Shown here: positions 21,975 through 29,719 of the stretch, piece by piece
How positions within the stretch are numbered: the stretch's first letter is position 1
Layout of the letters: each line of letters opens with the position of its first letter
From: Amycolatopsis thailandensis
Lineage (GTDB): Bacteria; Actinomycetota; Actinomycetes; Mycobacteriales; Pseudonocardiaceae
DNA: 36,165 bases
Direction: 5' to 3'
Assembly (NCBI RefSeq): GCF_002234405.1
Contig: NZ_NMQT01000031.1
Span: 1-36,165, forward strand
Position numbers and translations under genes: made by a program
The notes under the pieces: generated by a model
Databases searched by the model: none
Told to the model about the DNA's origin: nothing
Seen by the model: the letters and a program-made list of their open reading frames with translations, nothing else

Positions 21975-22963
21975 GCTGCGAACCTCCTGCCCAGACGCAG
22001 GTCTCGGACCTTGGCAGGGAATTTCTTCGTCAAGGCGCCACGAACTTCGTCACGGTCGTCCCTCGGTGCCTTGGCCACCAGATTCCCCAGCGCGTACTCC
22101 TGGCCCCGGCGGCGCTCGGTGCGAGCGTAGGACAGCAGTGTGCGCATCTGCGGAGACCAGGTGAGTTCCCCGTTGCGGCGCCGTGTGTCGAGATGTCGTG
22201 CGATCTCGACGATCTCCCGGGACACACCCAGTTCGACGCACAGTTCCCAGTCGGTCACGACCTCGATGTGGTGCTCGAAGCGATCCCGGAGCGCCTCCGA
22301 CATCCGTGCGCCGGGTACGTCGGGGTTGTAGGCGGCCATGACGAACCAGCCTTTGCCCAGCGGTAGCGGATCGAGGTCGGGGTTCATCGGGATGCGCAGC
22401 ACGTCCCGGCCGTCCATCAGGGGGTAGAGCACGCTCAGCACGCGGGGGTCGATGAGGGCGATTTCGTCGACCAGCAGCGGCACGTCGAAGAGGACGGAGC
22501 GGTGCAAAGGCCCCGGCCGCCACGAGAACGCTCCCGACCGCGGGTCCTGGACGAACGTGCCGACGAAGTCGCTCTCGGTGGTGTCGGCGGTGCCGACGAT
22601 GGACTCCATCCCCTCGTGTGTGGCCGTGGCGTCCTGGGCGAACGCCGCCTCGCACAGCGCCGTCTTGCCGGTGCCCGGCGGACCGAAGAACAGGACATGC
22701 TCCCGGTGCTTGCGGGCATCTCGCAGCAGGGCGACGTCTTCGATTTCCTTCGCGACCGCGCGCGGCTGGTAGATCTTCCCGTTCGGCCGCCTCTGTGGAC
22801 CGAAGGACCGCATCCGCGCGGCTAAGGCTGCCGTCGACGGCGGCGTGGCGACACTCGTGCTGCTGCCATCCTCCTCGAACCATCGATCGGCTATGTCGGT
22901 GTGGCTGCGTGCGCTCTTGCGCAGCTTGGCCACCATGTCGTCGCCGACCCCGTAGCCGCTCAC
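21971..22963 (-). CDS. MoxR-type AAA+ ATPase (330 aa)
   Basis: Walker A GPPGTGKT at residues 94-101, Walker B LLVDE at 163-167, sensor 1 in FVMAAYNPD (about 208-215) and ALRDRFEHHIEV (arginine-containing segment at 224-235) identify a MoxR-family AAA+ ATPase. About 60 residues precede the ATPase core. The start is GTG at 22963, overlapping the stop of the WGR gene as GTGA, and its own stop overlaps the ATG of the VWA gene, so all three genes are translationally coupled. MoxR proteins act as chaperones that insert cofactors or activate VWA partners. Here the partner is the protein encoded immediately downstream. Confidence 0.88.
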   Translation of the reverse strand: MSGYGVGDDMVAKLRKSARSHTDIADRWFEEDGSSTSVATPPSTAALAARMRSFGPQRRPNGKIYQPRAVAKEIEDVALLRDARKHREHVLFFGPPGTGKTALCEAAFAQDATATHEGMESIVGTADTTESDFVGTFVQDPRSGAFSWRPGPLHRSVLFDVPLLVDEIALIDPRVLSVLYPLMDGRDVLRIPMNPDLDPLPLGKGWFVMAAYNPDVPGARMSEALRDRFEHHIEVVTDWELCVELGVSREIVEIARHLDTRRRNGELTWSPQMRTLLSYARTERRRGQEYALGNLVAKAPRDDRDEVRGALTKKFPAKVRDLRLGRRFAA

Positions 22964-23382
22964 AACGACGCCCCCGCCCTGGCGGTGTCCTGCTCGGCGG
23001 CTGCGCGCCGGAAGCGCGCGACGATAGTCTCGCGAATCCTCGCAGGAATTCTGTTGGCCCGATGCGATCCGTGACCGAGAGCGGCCAGGAGTACCGCATA
23101 CGACCGGTCGACGGGGAATTCCGTGAAGTCTCGCGTGATCCGATAGCCCTTCGCGGCCTTCTCGTTCGTCAGGATCCGGGCCTTTTCCTGCGCTGTCCTC
23201 ACAGCGTCGCCCACGCCGGCGAAGCAGTGCGCGACGAACTGTCCCGTCGTGTTGCGTGGGCCGTAGTTGACCAGCGTGACGGTGTCGATCACCAAGACCC
23301 GGTAGAACTTGTCGCTGCCGTCCTGTGTGGAGTGCAGCTCCCAACCGTGGGCGATCATGGCTGTAGCTGGCGCCATTTCCAC
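22960..23382 (-). CDS. WGR-like domain protein (140 aa)
   Basis: The N-terminal 100 residues (WELHSTQDGSDKFYRVLVID, NYGPRNTTGQ, then EKARILTNEKAAKGYRITRD) follow the WGR pattern: a strand with KFYxV, a glycine turn with GQ, and an EKxxKGY ending. The canonical Trp-Gly-Arg is YGPR here. WGR domains bind DNA or are linked to ADP-ribose and MoxR/VWA modules. The C-terminal 40 residues are basic and helical. Either the GTG at 23382 or the ATG at 23376 could start it. AAGAAGGTG suits the GTG. First gene of the WGR-MoxR-VWA operon. Confidence 0.62.
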   Translation of the reverse strand: MEMAPATAMIAHGWELHSTQDGSDKFYRVLVIDTVTLVNYGPRNTTGQFVAHCFAGVGDAVRTAQEKARILTNEKAAKGYRITRDFTEFPVDRSYAVLLAALGHGSHRANRIPARIRETIVARFRRAAAEQDTARAGASL

Positions 23383-23658
23383 CGTGCATCACCTTCTTCC
23401 GCGTCGCGTGCCCGCCAGGGGTGGCGGGGCGCACGCGCGCGCCACCGGCACCGGCCACGGAGTGCAAGCCGCGCGCAGTTCCGCGGCTTGCACTCCGTCG
23501 GTGCTGGTGCAGAGTGCGGAAGCCCCCACGCACCGGCGGGACCGGACGCCGGGACGCCGACCGGTCCCGTGTCGCGGACCGCGCCCGAGGCATTGCCAGG
23601 GCCGCTGACGCCCCCTTTCCTCCTGCGAGCACGTGACCGGACAAGGCACACTGCCGAT
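23383..23658. repeat. Divergent spacer with strong hairpin at 23457-23498
   Basis: ACGGAGTGCAAGCCGCG (23457-23473) is exactly complementary to 23482-23498 with an 8-nt loop. The flanks CACCGGCACCG and CGGTGCTGGTG extend the pairing. The spacer separates the minus-strand operon start (23382) from the plus-strand gene at 23659, so promoters for both should lie here. No gene is seen. Confidence 0.82.
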
Positions 23659-24243
23659 ATGTCCGTATCCCGTTTCTCTCGCAACCACGGCGCTCGCCCC
23701 GGGTACGCGCTTCACGACGCCATCGACCTACCCGGCTGGGACGACCGCAGTATCTGGGGCTGGGATGACGGCACCGGCAGCTTCTACGCACAGCTGTGGC
23801 GCAACGGATCCACATCGGACGCACCCGGCATCTGGCTCAGTGGCGCCAGCAGGCCTTACCCGTGGCCGGGAAGTGTCGCCCTCGACATCGTGCAGCACAC
23901 CGGCGCAGCACCACTCGCGGTTGTCCAGGCGCTGGGCATCGCCGACCCCGCCCCGCGGCTGCGAGACGCCGCCGAGATCACACAGCAGATCGCGCAGCTG
24001 AAGTCTCTCGACGACAACGGCGGCTACATCGGCGGCCAGCTCCACGCGCTCGCCTGGACTCAGGGCCTGGAGACGCTTCCCCCGAGCACGGGCGTGAGGG
24101 AGGACCACAGCAGGCCAGCTCCGGACCGTGTCGAGGCCGAGCACCACCTCATCACCGGCCGCGTCTACCTCGGCGGGGGCGAGCACACCCAAGATTTCTA
24201 CAGCGGCGCCGACGAAGCGCTCTGGTGGACTCTGGGCCACTGA
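23659..24243 (+). CDS. Orphan protein starting MSVSRFSRNHGARPGYA (194 aa)
   Basis: The second confident plus-strand gene. The sequence MSVSRFSRNHGARPGYALHD, then WDDRSIWGWDDGTGSFYAQL and WRNGSTSDAPGIWLSG, recalls a small family of actinobacterial hypothetical proteins found on plasmids. The C-terminus ends in YSGADEALWWTL. The ATG at 23659 has no ribosome binding site, and CACACT lies about 7 nt upstream, so it may be leaderless. It faces away from the WGR operon across a strong hairpin, and its end converges with the PP-loop gene ending at 24280. An ACGACGTG/CACGTCGT hairpin spans the junction. Function unknown. Confidence 0.8.
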   Translation: MSVSRFSRNHGARPGYALHDAIDLPGWDDRSIWGWDDGTGSFYAQLWRNGSTSDAPGIWLSGASRPYPWPGSVALDIVQHTGAAPLAVVQALGIADPAPRLRDAAEITQQIAQLKSLDDNGGYIGGQLHALAWTQGLETLPPSTGVREDHSRPAPDRVEAEHHLITGRVYLGGGEHTQDFYSGADEALWWTLGH

Positions 24244-24279
24244 AGCCAGCCCGAAGCTCGCTCTACCGACGACGTGTGA

Positions 24280-25485
24280 TCACAGGTCCATCAGCACGTC
24301 GTCACCGCAGATGCGCTGCCACTGCTGTCCGAACGACGGCCGCGCTTTCGGCGCGATCCCCGCGGTCGTCGCGACGAGAAAGTGTTCGGCTCGCGGATAC
24401 ACGTCGGGCAGGTCTTGCCGCAGCCAGAGCCGTCCGTCGTCGTCGGCGTAACCACGTCCGGCCAGCCAGGCACATGCGTCGTTCATGCTGCCGGTGTGCA
24501 GGGTCCGGACCGACCGCCAGGACGTCCCCTTGCGCAAGGGGTCAGGCCGGCCGCTTTCCTTGCCCCTTGCGGCAAAGTGCAGCCGCCGGACCTCGTAGAC
24601 CGACCACGGCTGCTGGGCGAGGCGGGCGTGAAACAGATCGACGGCGAGAGTATTCCCGTCGGCGACCAGCCGCTCCAGCAAACTGTGCGTCCCGAACAAT
24701 TTGGACCGGGGATTCAACGCGATTGCCGGAGCCTCCAGCAATAGCGCGATCGCCGCTTCGTCCGGGCTTTCCCGCATCCTCGACAACGTCGAATTCAGTG
24801 AACGGCCGCCTGAGTATGGGCAGAATAGGCACGCCGACTTAGCAAATATGACCCCGAACTCGGCGAGCAGCCGAGCCGAGCACGCATCCCTTGTCCAGCC
24901 CCAGCTAATCAGTGGATGCGACGGGCTGCGGGTCGCGGTCGCATAAACCATGTCCCGCTTCGCCCGGGTCAATTCCTCGACACTGTAGCCAATAACATGC
25001 TCGTAAGGACGGTCACCAAGATTCGCTGATATCCAGGTATCAAGGGGCCATCCCTTGAATTTCAGCGAACAGCGCCGATGCGACAGTTGCGGCACAGTTC
25101 CCGACAGTTTCGATTCCTCGGCCAGCGTCCACGGGCCGCGGCGATGCAGCCTCTGCGGGCGTGTGGTGTCGTCGAGAACGACGATGCCGTCAGATTCGTG
25201 CGGGCCGCCTCGCGCGAGCTGCACGGTTCGTACGCCGCGGTCCGCGAGAAGCGGGAGCAGGAACTGCTCGGCGTCGGTGTAGGTCTGCGCCCATTCCGAT
25301 CCGACGACGGCGTGCAGCACGATCATGGTGGACGGATCGACGCCGTGCCGGTCCGGATCGGACAGAACCTCGACGAGATAGGCGGAGCTTTCCACGCCGA
25401 GCCCCCAGCTCACGACATGCAGCGGAGATGCGTCGGCGGTGATGTCGCGGTTCGGTAGCTCCAGCGGGAGCGTGGGCGCGCTCAC
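24280..25485 (-). CDS. PP-loop / PAPS reductase-like protein (401 aa)
   Basis: Residues 26-34 (SWGLGVESS) are a modified PP-loop of the adenine nucleotide alpha-hydrolase superfamily (PAPS reductase and relatives). HRRCSLKFKGWPLDTW carries a conserved Cys, Lys and Trp typical of the PAPS reductase-like group. CLFCPYSG is a CxxC-like site that may hold a metal or Fe-S cluster. About 400 residues is longer than a simple reductase, so a C-terminal helical extension is present. Family members in mobile elements include DndC-like sulfur-modification and other nucleotide-modifying enzymes. Which reaction occurs here is not decidable. The GTG at 25485 overlaps the upstream stop (GTGA). Part of the gene (24800-25080) is lower in GC than its flanks. 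Confidence 0.78.
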   Translation of the reverse strand: MSAPTLPLELPNRDITADASPLHVVSWGLGVESSAYLVEVLSDPDRHGVDPSTMIVLHAVVGSEWAQTYTDAEQFLLPLLADRGVRTVQLARGGPHESDGIVVLDDTTRPQRLHRRGPWTLAEESKLSGTVPQLSHRRCSLKFKGWPLDTWISANLGDRPYEHVIGYSVEELTRAKRDMVYATATRSPSHPLISWGWTRDACSARLLAEFGVIFAKSACLFCPYSGGRSLNSTLSRMRESPDEAAIALLLEAPAIALNPRSKLFGTHSLLERLVADGNTLAVDLFHARLAQQPWSVYEVRRLHFAARGKESGRPDPLRKGTSWRSVRTLHTGSMNDACAWLAGRGYADDDGRLWLRQDLPDVYPRAEHFLVATTAGIAPKARPSFGQQWQRICGDDVLMDL

Positions 25486-26360
25486 CGGCCCGCTCCGGTG
25501 GTGGCGGCGGGTTTCGCGTCCGCGAGGGCAGTGAGGGTGGCGACATGCTCCTCGTACAGCGCGATCTTGCGGGTGCGGGTGATGCCGGTCGATCCCGGGC
25601 GGACGAGATGGTCTTTCGCCCAGGCGCAGTCCGCTGCCCGTTCACGGAGCGCACCGGCCAGGTCGAGGACTTCGCTGCCGGTGGGCGGGTCATTAGGGTC
25701 GGGGACGTAGCGCCACCGCGCCTGTCGGCGCCACCGGTCGACGTCGGAGCCGGCGGGTTCCTGGGGAGCGCCTGTGCAGATCCAGCCGAGCCGCTCGTCA
25801 TAGCTTGCTTGCGCCCACTGGTGATCGTGCAGGATTTCCAGGACCTGGAGAGCGAACCCGTGCAGGTGCCGCGGCAGTGTCCAGTTCTCGAGGTAGCCGC
25901 GGCTGTCGCGGCGCTGCAGGTTGACCCAGTTCCCGAACGCCTGACCACGTTGGTAGAGGTAGTCGACGTAGGCCTCGGTCAGGGATTCGGAACTGGACTG
26001 GCGGGTGAACTCGCCGACTGCCGCGGGAAACTGTGCCGTTGATCCGGTCGCCGCTTTGAACGTCCACGGCAAGGGGTGGTCGGTGGCGGCTTGGACGCTC
26101 CAGCGGATGTCCTCGTCCGGCCGTCGTCGCAACTGCTCGACGGCGAGCCAGTTCTGCAGCTGCACCCGTCCGCCTGGGGTGTCTATCACCCAGAGCGTGG
26201 CCTCCCCGTCCGGAGAGCCGCTGGTTCCGAAGTCCGGGGCACCGAAGCGGGTGGTCAGGGTCCGATAGCTGGCGCGGAGGGCACCGCGGTAGGTCAGGCC
26301 GTGCGCAGGCGTTCTGCACGGTGTGGTCTGGATGTTGAGGTCGTCGTGGATGACAGCCAT
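25482..26360 (-). CDS. Orphan protein coupled to the PP-loop gene (292 aa)
   Basis: The ATG at 26360 follows CGGAGC. An N-terminal domain reads SYRTLTTRFGAPDFG, DGEATLWVIDTPGGRVQLQN, a pattern found in actinophage proteins that pair a small alpha/beta domain with a phage-specific C-terminus (recall only). The middle is helical with WNWVNL-type motifs (FGNWVNLQRRDSRGYLENW) and the C-terminus includes WICTGAPQEP. Its stop overlaps the GTG of the PP-loop protein, so both are made from one transcript and probably work together. Function unknown. Confidence 0.78.
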   Translation of the reverse strand: MAVIHDDLNIQTTPCRTPAHGLTYRGALRASYRTLTTRFGAPDFGTSGSPDGEATLWVIDTPGGRVQLQNWLAVEQLRRRPDEDIRWSVQAATDHPLPWTFKAATGSTAQFPAAVGEFTRQSSSESLTEAYVDYLYQRGQAFGNWVNLQRRDSRGYLENWTLPRHLHGFALQVLEILHDHQWAQASYDERLGWICTGAPQEPAGSDVDRWRRQARWRYVPDPNDPPTGSEVLDLAGALRERAADCAWAKDHLVRPGSTGITRTRKIALYEEHVATLTALADAKPAATTGAGR

Positions 26361-26664
26361 GTCTGGCTCCGCTCTGCGGGCCGGGTAACCCCCCGGCGGG
26401 CTCGCCCCTGGTCGGGGCGCCCGTCGCGGGACCGGCCCGGTCGAGCGGAGGCGGGGGCGGCGCGCTCGTCCGGCCGGTGTGATCCGGCCTGTCGTCGGAG
26501 ACAGGCCGGATCACGCTCGGAGGCCGGGTCACCCGTGTCGGGTCGGGCGCGCCGGTTGCGCCGCAGCCGCTGGGCCGGTCAGGCTCGGGTCGCCGGGACC
26601 GGGGGCGCATCCGTGTCGCCCGGGGCTCCTTCCCCGCGCCGCGGTCGACGCCGGACCCGGCTGG
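26361..26664. repeat. Spacer with perfect 15-bp hairpin at 26479-26514
   Basis: GTGATCCGGCCTGTC (26479-26493) pairs exactly with 26500-26514 across a 6-nt loop. Surrounding GC-rich blocks (CGCGCTCGTCCGGCCGG and GGCCGGGTCACCCG) may add an outer stem. It lies between the stop at 26665 and the start at 26360. No gene is seen. Confidence 0.8.
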
Positions 26665-26970
26665 TCATCGGGTGAACGGCGACAACGCGTCGAGTCCGGG
26701 GATCGGTGTGGTGGCCAGGCTGCGCAGGGTCTGTTCGTGTTCGTCGAAGAGTTCGAGGTCGATCCTGGAATTGCGTTCGATCAGCAGGGGACGGTGGGCG
26801 TGGCATTGGTCGGCGAGGCGCAGCAGCATTCCGGGCCACGATCGATCGACCGGGACCAGCCCGGTCGTGAGGAGAGCGTCAGCAAGTGCGGCGCGGTCGG
26901 TCGACAGGCTCAGTGGCTCAGCGGGACCTGATGTGATGACGGGCGCCGCTGCCACGGAATACGCGGTCAT
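26665..26970 (-). CDS. Orphan protein (101 aa)
   Basis: The ATG at 26970 (MTAYSVAAAPVITSG) follows GGAAGGAC. The sequence is beta/helix mixed: ADALLTTGLVPVDRSWPGML, then LRLADQCHAHRPLLIERNSR and IDLELFDEHEQTLRSLATTP. Only one Cys, and no metal motif or membrane helix. The start codon and a clear ribosome binding site support it. A 26-bp exact copy of DNA from the PP-loop gene lies 49 bp upstream of the start (27019-27044). Function unknown. Confidence 0.72.
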   Translation of the reverse strand: MTAYSVAAAPVITSGPAEPLSLSTDRAALADALLTTGLVPVDRSWPGMLLRLADQCHAHRPLLIERNSRIDLELFDEHEQTLRSLATTPIPGLDALSPFTR

Positions 26971-27040
26971 GAGATGTCCTTCCCTGTACGCCACCGGGTC
27001 AGGCGGTGGTGGCGATCTGATGCCGTCAGATTCGTGCGGG

Positions 27041-27091
27041 CCGCGACGGGGCCGATGCCCGCACCGGAGTGCTCGGGTGGCCCCGTCGCGG
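27041..27091. repeat. Inverted repeat with 13-bp arms
   Basis: CCGCGACGGGGCC (27041-27053) pairs perfectly with GGCCCCGTCGCGG (27079-27091). It lies between the stop at 27178 and the start at 26970 and overlaps the end of the 26-bp repeat at 27019-27044. Confidence 0.82.
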
Positions 27092-27177
27092 TCCGCCATC
27101 GTCGGCGGCGTCTCGATCCGGACCGCGTGGCAGGCGCGGTGGCTCAGCCGGCCGCTTCCGCCACGCACCGCAGGGAT

Positions 27178-27828
27178 CTACCCGACGCGCAGGGCCAGGC
27201 CCTGAAGGAGCGCGCGCACACGCGTGACATTGGCGTCGGCGGTGAGGATCCTGTCGACGACAAGTTCAGGGGCTGATCGCCACTCCCCGGTGGCCGGGTC
27301 GACACCGACAACCACCACGGGGCCGAACAGCGGCAGGAATGCCGGTCCCGGCTCGAACATGCCGCGGGCGAGCTCGACGTCCGCGGGGCTCGCCGGATGG
27401 GTGCCGTCGATGACCGTCTTCCACACGCCGGCGCGGAACGCGCTGGCCCGCAGGTTGTCGTAGCGGTCCGGGTCGTCGGTGTAGTGACCGTCATCGTTAA
27501 CCAGAAAGTCCACTGTGGACAAACAGGTCCCGGCGTCGACGGGGCTTCCCAGATAGGGGTCCAGCGCGGCGAGCAAGGTCCCGTCCTCAGAGCGCTTCAG
27601 CGAGATCAAGCGCACCGGGTCGGAGAGGTCGCAGGGAATCAGCACGGCGTCGACGGCAGCGCGTTCCTGTTCGGAGGCGGGTGTCCACCGCATGCCGTCG
27701 GCGATCAGGCTGTCCGTTGCGGACACCGTGCCGTCGCTAGGATCGTGAGGCGAACGGCGCGCGTCGGTGTCGGTCGTGTGGAGATTCCGCTCGCGGTCGG
27801 ACCGTGTCGTCGGGTGGTGCTGGGCCAT
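27178..27828 (-). CDS. Orphan protein (216 aa)
   Basis: The ATG at 27828 follows AAGGAG at 8 nt. The first 45 residues are polar and Thr/Ser/Asp-rich, likely disordered. The body reads WTPASEQERAAVDAVLIPCD, then SLKRSEDGTLLAALDPYL, VDFLVNDDGHYTDD and FEPGPAFLPLFGPVVVVGVD. The PAFLPLFGPVVVVGVD stretch is very hydrophobic but too short and interrupted for a sure membrane helix. No family is recognised. The large type I palindrome at 27871-28005 lies just upstream. Confidence 0.78.
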   Translation of the reverse strand: MAQHHPTTRSDRERNLHTTDTDARRSPHDPSDGTVSATDSLIADGMRWTPASEQERAAVDAVLIPCDLSDPVRLISLKRSEDGTLLAALDPYLGSPVDAGTCLSTVDFLVNDDGHYTDDPDRYDNLRASAFRAGVWKTVIDGTHPASPADVELARGMFEPGPAFLPLFGPVVVVGVDPATGEWRSAPELVVDRILTADANVTRVRALLQGLALRVG

Positions 27829-27870
27829 GAGCCGCGCTCCTTCGGCTGGGTGTCAGGGACACGGCGTCGT

Positions 27871-28005
27871 GAGCACGCCGCGCGGTGGTCCGGAGGACGG
27901 CGAAGGTTCTGCCCGGAGGCCCGATTCGATGCCTGAGGTGAGGAAGCTGCATTCACCTGGCCTCCGGGCAGGTTCATCGCCGCACCGCCACCGCGCGGTG
28001 TGCTC
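27871..28005. repeat. Type I-like nested palindrome (copy 5)
   Basis: Outer arms GAGCACGCCGCGCGGTGG (27871-27888) and CCACCGCGCGGTGTGCTC (27988-28005) pair with one mismatch. Inner arms CTGCCCGGAGGCC (27909-27921) and GGCCTCCGGGCAG (27959-27971) pair perfectly. The inner GGTTCATCGCCG block recurs in copies 1 and 8. The GAGCGCAGCGAGG core itself is absent. Confidence 0.85.
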
Positions 28006-28075
28006 GGCTGAGGTGTCCCGACGCCTGCCGCAGGAGCCGATGTCGACGCCTGTGGCCACGGGATGCGCGAGCACG

Positions 28076-28230
28076 GTAAACTGACCACGCGGTTACCTTC
28101 CCGGCGTCGCATCCGGGGTCGCGGGTTGACGCATTGCCGGACATGTTTTTTGCGGCCTCGTTGCTAGCGAGGGACCTTCGGGTCGAGCGTGGCCGGCCAG
28201 CCCACCCCGGGAGACCGGGGTGGGCTTCTT
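28076..28230 (+). ncRNA. Possible small RNA ending in a plus-strand terminator
   Basis: On the plus strand GTAAACTG (28076-28083; TAAACT a possible -10) precedes about 120 nt with no ORF and then a classical terminator at 28200-28230: GCCCACCCCGG, GAGA, CCGGGGTGGGC, then TTCTTTCGTT. All neighbouring genes run on the minus strand, so a plus-strand terminator with a U tract is unexpected. A small RNA or a bidirectional terminator both fit. GGTAA/TTACC (28075-28097) could be an operator. Confidence 0.35.
28200..28230 (+). terminator. Strong Rho-independent-type terminator
   Basis: An 11-bp stem with GAGA loop (arms 28200-28210 and 28215-28225) is followed by TTCTTTCGTT on the plus strand. On the minus strand it sits just past the stop at 28246 but lacks a U tract, so it may serve both strands. 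Confidence 0.8.
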
Positions 28231-28245
28231 TCGTTACGGTCGCCG

Positions 28246-28695
28246 TCAGGCGGCGGATTCCTGCTCGTCGGCGAGTTCTCGCGCCGCGGCTTCTTCCGCC
28301 TCGTCCGGATCCGTCGCCATGACGAAGACCGAGTGCCGCTGGAACTTGCCGCTGCCGTGGCTGCTGTCCACAGCAGGCACCTCGCCGCTCAGGACCGCGG
28401 CGACGAAGAACGGACCGCCGCCGTACTCGCTCAAGCCCACGACCGTGTAGGGATGCTCGTCCGCATCAGCTCGTTCCGCCGTCGCCGTGGCATCCGAGCC
28501 TTCGTCGACGTCGGCAATCGCGGGAACCCCTCGAAGGTCAGGGCGCCCGGCGGAGCCCGGATCGCGGCCGAAGGCGCCTCGGAGAGCCAGGATCGCCGTA
28601 CCGAACGAACGGCAGGCGCGCAGGGGCGACCGACGTCGCCGAAGGCGATCATTGGTGCTCAATGCCCTACGCCGGGCGGGATCGGTCGCGGGCAT
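28246..28695 (-). CDS. Orphan acidic protein (149 aa)
   Basis: A basic N-terminal 35 residues (RRRALSTNDRLRRRRSPLRA) precede an acidic Asp/Glu/Ala-rich body. HPYTVVGLSEYGGGPFFVAA, then VLSGEVPAVDSSHG and FQRHSVFVMATDPDEAEE, form an apparently folded region. The acidic C-terminus (EEAAARELADEQESAA) is helical. The ATG at 28695 has only a weak ribosome binding site (GAAAGTGAG), so the exact start is uncertain. The plus-strand terminator at 28200-28230 lies immediately past its stop. Function unknown. Confidence 0.7.
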   Translation of the reverse strand: MPATDPARRRALSTNDRLRRRRSPLRACRSFGTAILALRGAFGRDPGSAGRPDLRGVPAIADVDEGSDATATAERADADEHPYTVVGLSEYGGGPFFVAAVLSGEVPAVDSSHGSGKFQRHSVFVMATDPDEAEEAAARELADEQESAA

Positions 28696-28764
28696 GATGA
28701 CTCACTTTCTGGTGGGAGGAATGGCAGAACGGCGCACGGTGGTCGCGCGAGAACTGGCCAACTG

Positions 28765-29391
28765 CTAGGGCGAGCCAGATGGGCAGTGGGGTTCGTGCAG
28801 CAACACGCGGGAGCCCTCGTCCTCACCGGGGTAGGACGTGGCTCGGCAGACTCGGCACTTCTCGACTTCCCAGATCCAGCTATCGCCGATGACGTAGCGG
28901 CCGTGCTGGGTCGGGGTGATCCGCTGGAGGCCGTACTCCTCCCACTCGGTGTCGAAGAGCAGGATGCTCCCCCCATGCCAGACAGCCGCCGCGATACCGT
29001 CCGGCGCCTCGGCGTGGAGCCGGTTGATCCAGTCCACGACACGCTCGGCGGCTTCACGGCTGAACTGCGGCACGGCCCAACCGTTCCACCGGCGCGGGGA
29101 CACCCAGGCCGGGAAGACCTCGTCGCGGTCGTCGGCGTACAGGCAGATCAGGACGAACCCGTTGTCGTGGTCCGGCTCGTCGTCGTCCGCAGTGGACTTC
29201 GCTCGGTTTTGTCCATTGAGGACTGGCTCGGGCCGGGCCGGCGTGGTGATGTCGGGGTTGTCCAGGAACGTGGTTGCCTGGGGGTGCACGACGAGACGAA
29301 GTTCAGTTGCGATCTGTTCAGCGCGGGCGGCGATGCCGTCGCTGATGGTTCGGTGGCTGGCCGCTGTGGCTTCGTCGTCAAACAGGGTCAT
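28765..29391 (-). CDS. Member of a three-copy orphan family, long form (208 aa)
   Basis: The conserved domain (VFPAWVSPRRWNGWAVPQFS, RVVDWINRLHAEAPDG, AAVWHGGSILL, then HGRYVIGDSWIWEVEK) matches the proteins at 11523-11936 and 30654-31028. This copy has an extra 70-residue N-terminus (charged, with NGQNRAKSTADDDEPDHD) and a Cys/His-rich tail (KCRVCRATSY and EPHCPSG) that may bind metal. The ATG at 29391 follows AAAGGAAA. Function unknown. The tail distinguishes it from its two paralogues. Confidence 0.82.
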   Translation of the reverse strand: MTLFDDEATAASHRTISDGIAARAEQIATELRLVVHPQATTFLDNPDITTPARPEPVLNGQNRAKSTADDDEPDHDNGFVLICLYADDRDEVFPAWVSPRRWNGWAVPQFSREAAERVVDWINRLHAEAPDGIAAAVWHGGSILLFDTEWEEYGLQRITPTQHGRYVIGDSWIWEVEKCRVCRATSYPGEDEGSRVLLHEPHCPSGSP

Positions 29392-29427
29392 CAGGCTGGT
29401 TTCCTTTCAGGTACGCGACGTCTACGT

Positions 29428-29462
29428 CCTGTGCAACGCCTGCGGAAAGGTCGTTGCACAGG
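29428..29462 (-). terminator. Hairpin after the 29498 gene
   Basis: CCTGTGCAACG (29428-29438) pairs perfectly with CGTTGCACAGG (29452-29462). It lies about 36 nt past the stop at 29498. Confidence 0.65.
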
Positions 29463-29497
29463 CCGGCGACGTCGTCGAGTGGTCCGTTCATGCGAGA

Positions 29498-29719
29498 TCA
29501 GCGACTCAGCTCCCTGAGCGTGGCTGTGATGAAGTCCAGGTGGACGAAGTCGGACATCGGGCCGTATCGAGCGAGGAGCGCGGCCCGGACCGCGGATGGG
29601 TGCGCGTCGATCGCTCGCTGGGTGTCGATGTGCTCGACGGCGTGCGTGACGTAGCGGAGCGAGTGGCCAGCTTTGACCAGTTTCGCGACTTTCTGTGCGA
29701 CGACAGCGGTTTTCTCCAT
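29498..29719 (-). CDS. Small helical protein, paralogue of 33756-33980 (73 aa)
   Basis: MEKTAVVAQKVAKLVKAGHS, then VTHAVEHIDTQRAIDAHPSA and VHLDFITATLRELSR. The protein at 33756-33980 has the same length and layout: MDKAEFVAKQLHHLAPG, VVSAVRMIDNFRTVNPSPA and TQLEFIEQAVAKLSTR. They are clear paralogues, probably four short helices. The ATG at 29719 is preceded by GGAG. Copy 6 of the type I palindrome lies upstream of this gene and copy 9 upstream of its paralogue. Function unknown. Confidence 0.78.
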   Translation of the reverse strand: MEKTAVVAQKVAKLVKAGHSLRYVTHAVEHIDTQRAIDAHPSAVRAALLARYGPMSDFVHLDFITATLRELSR

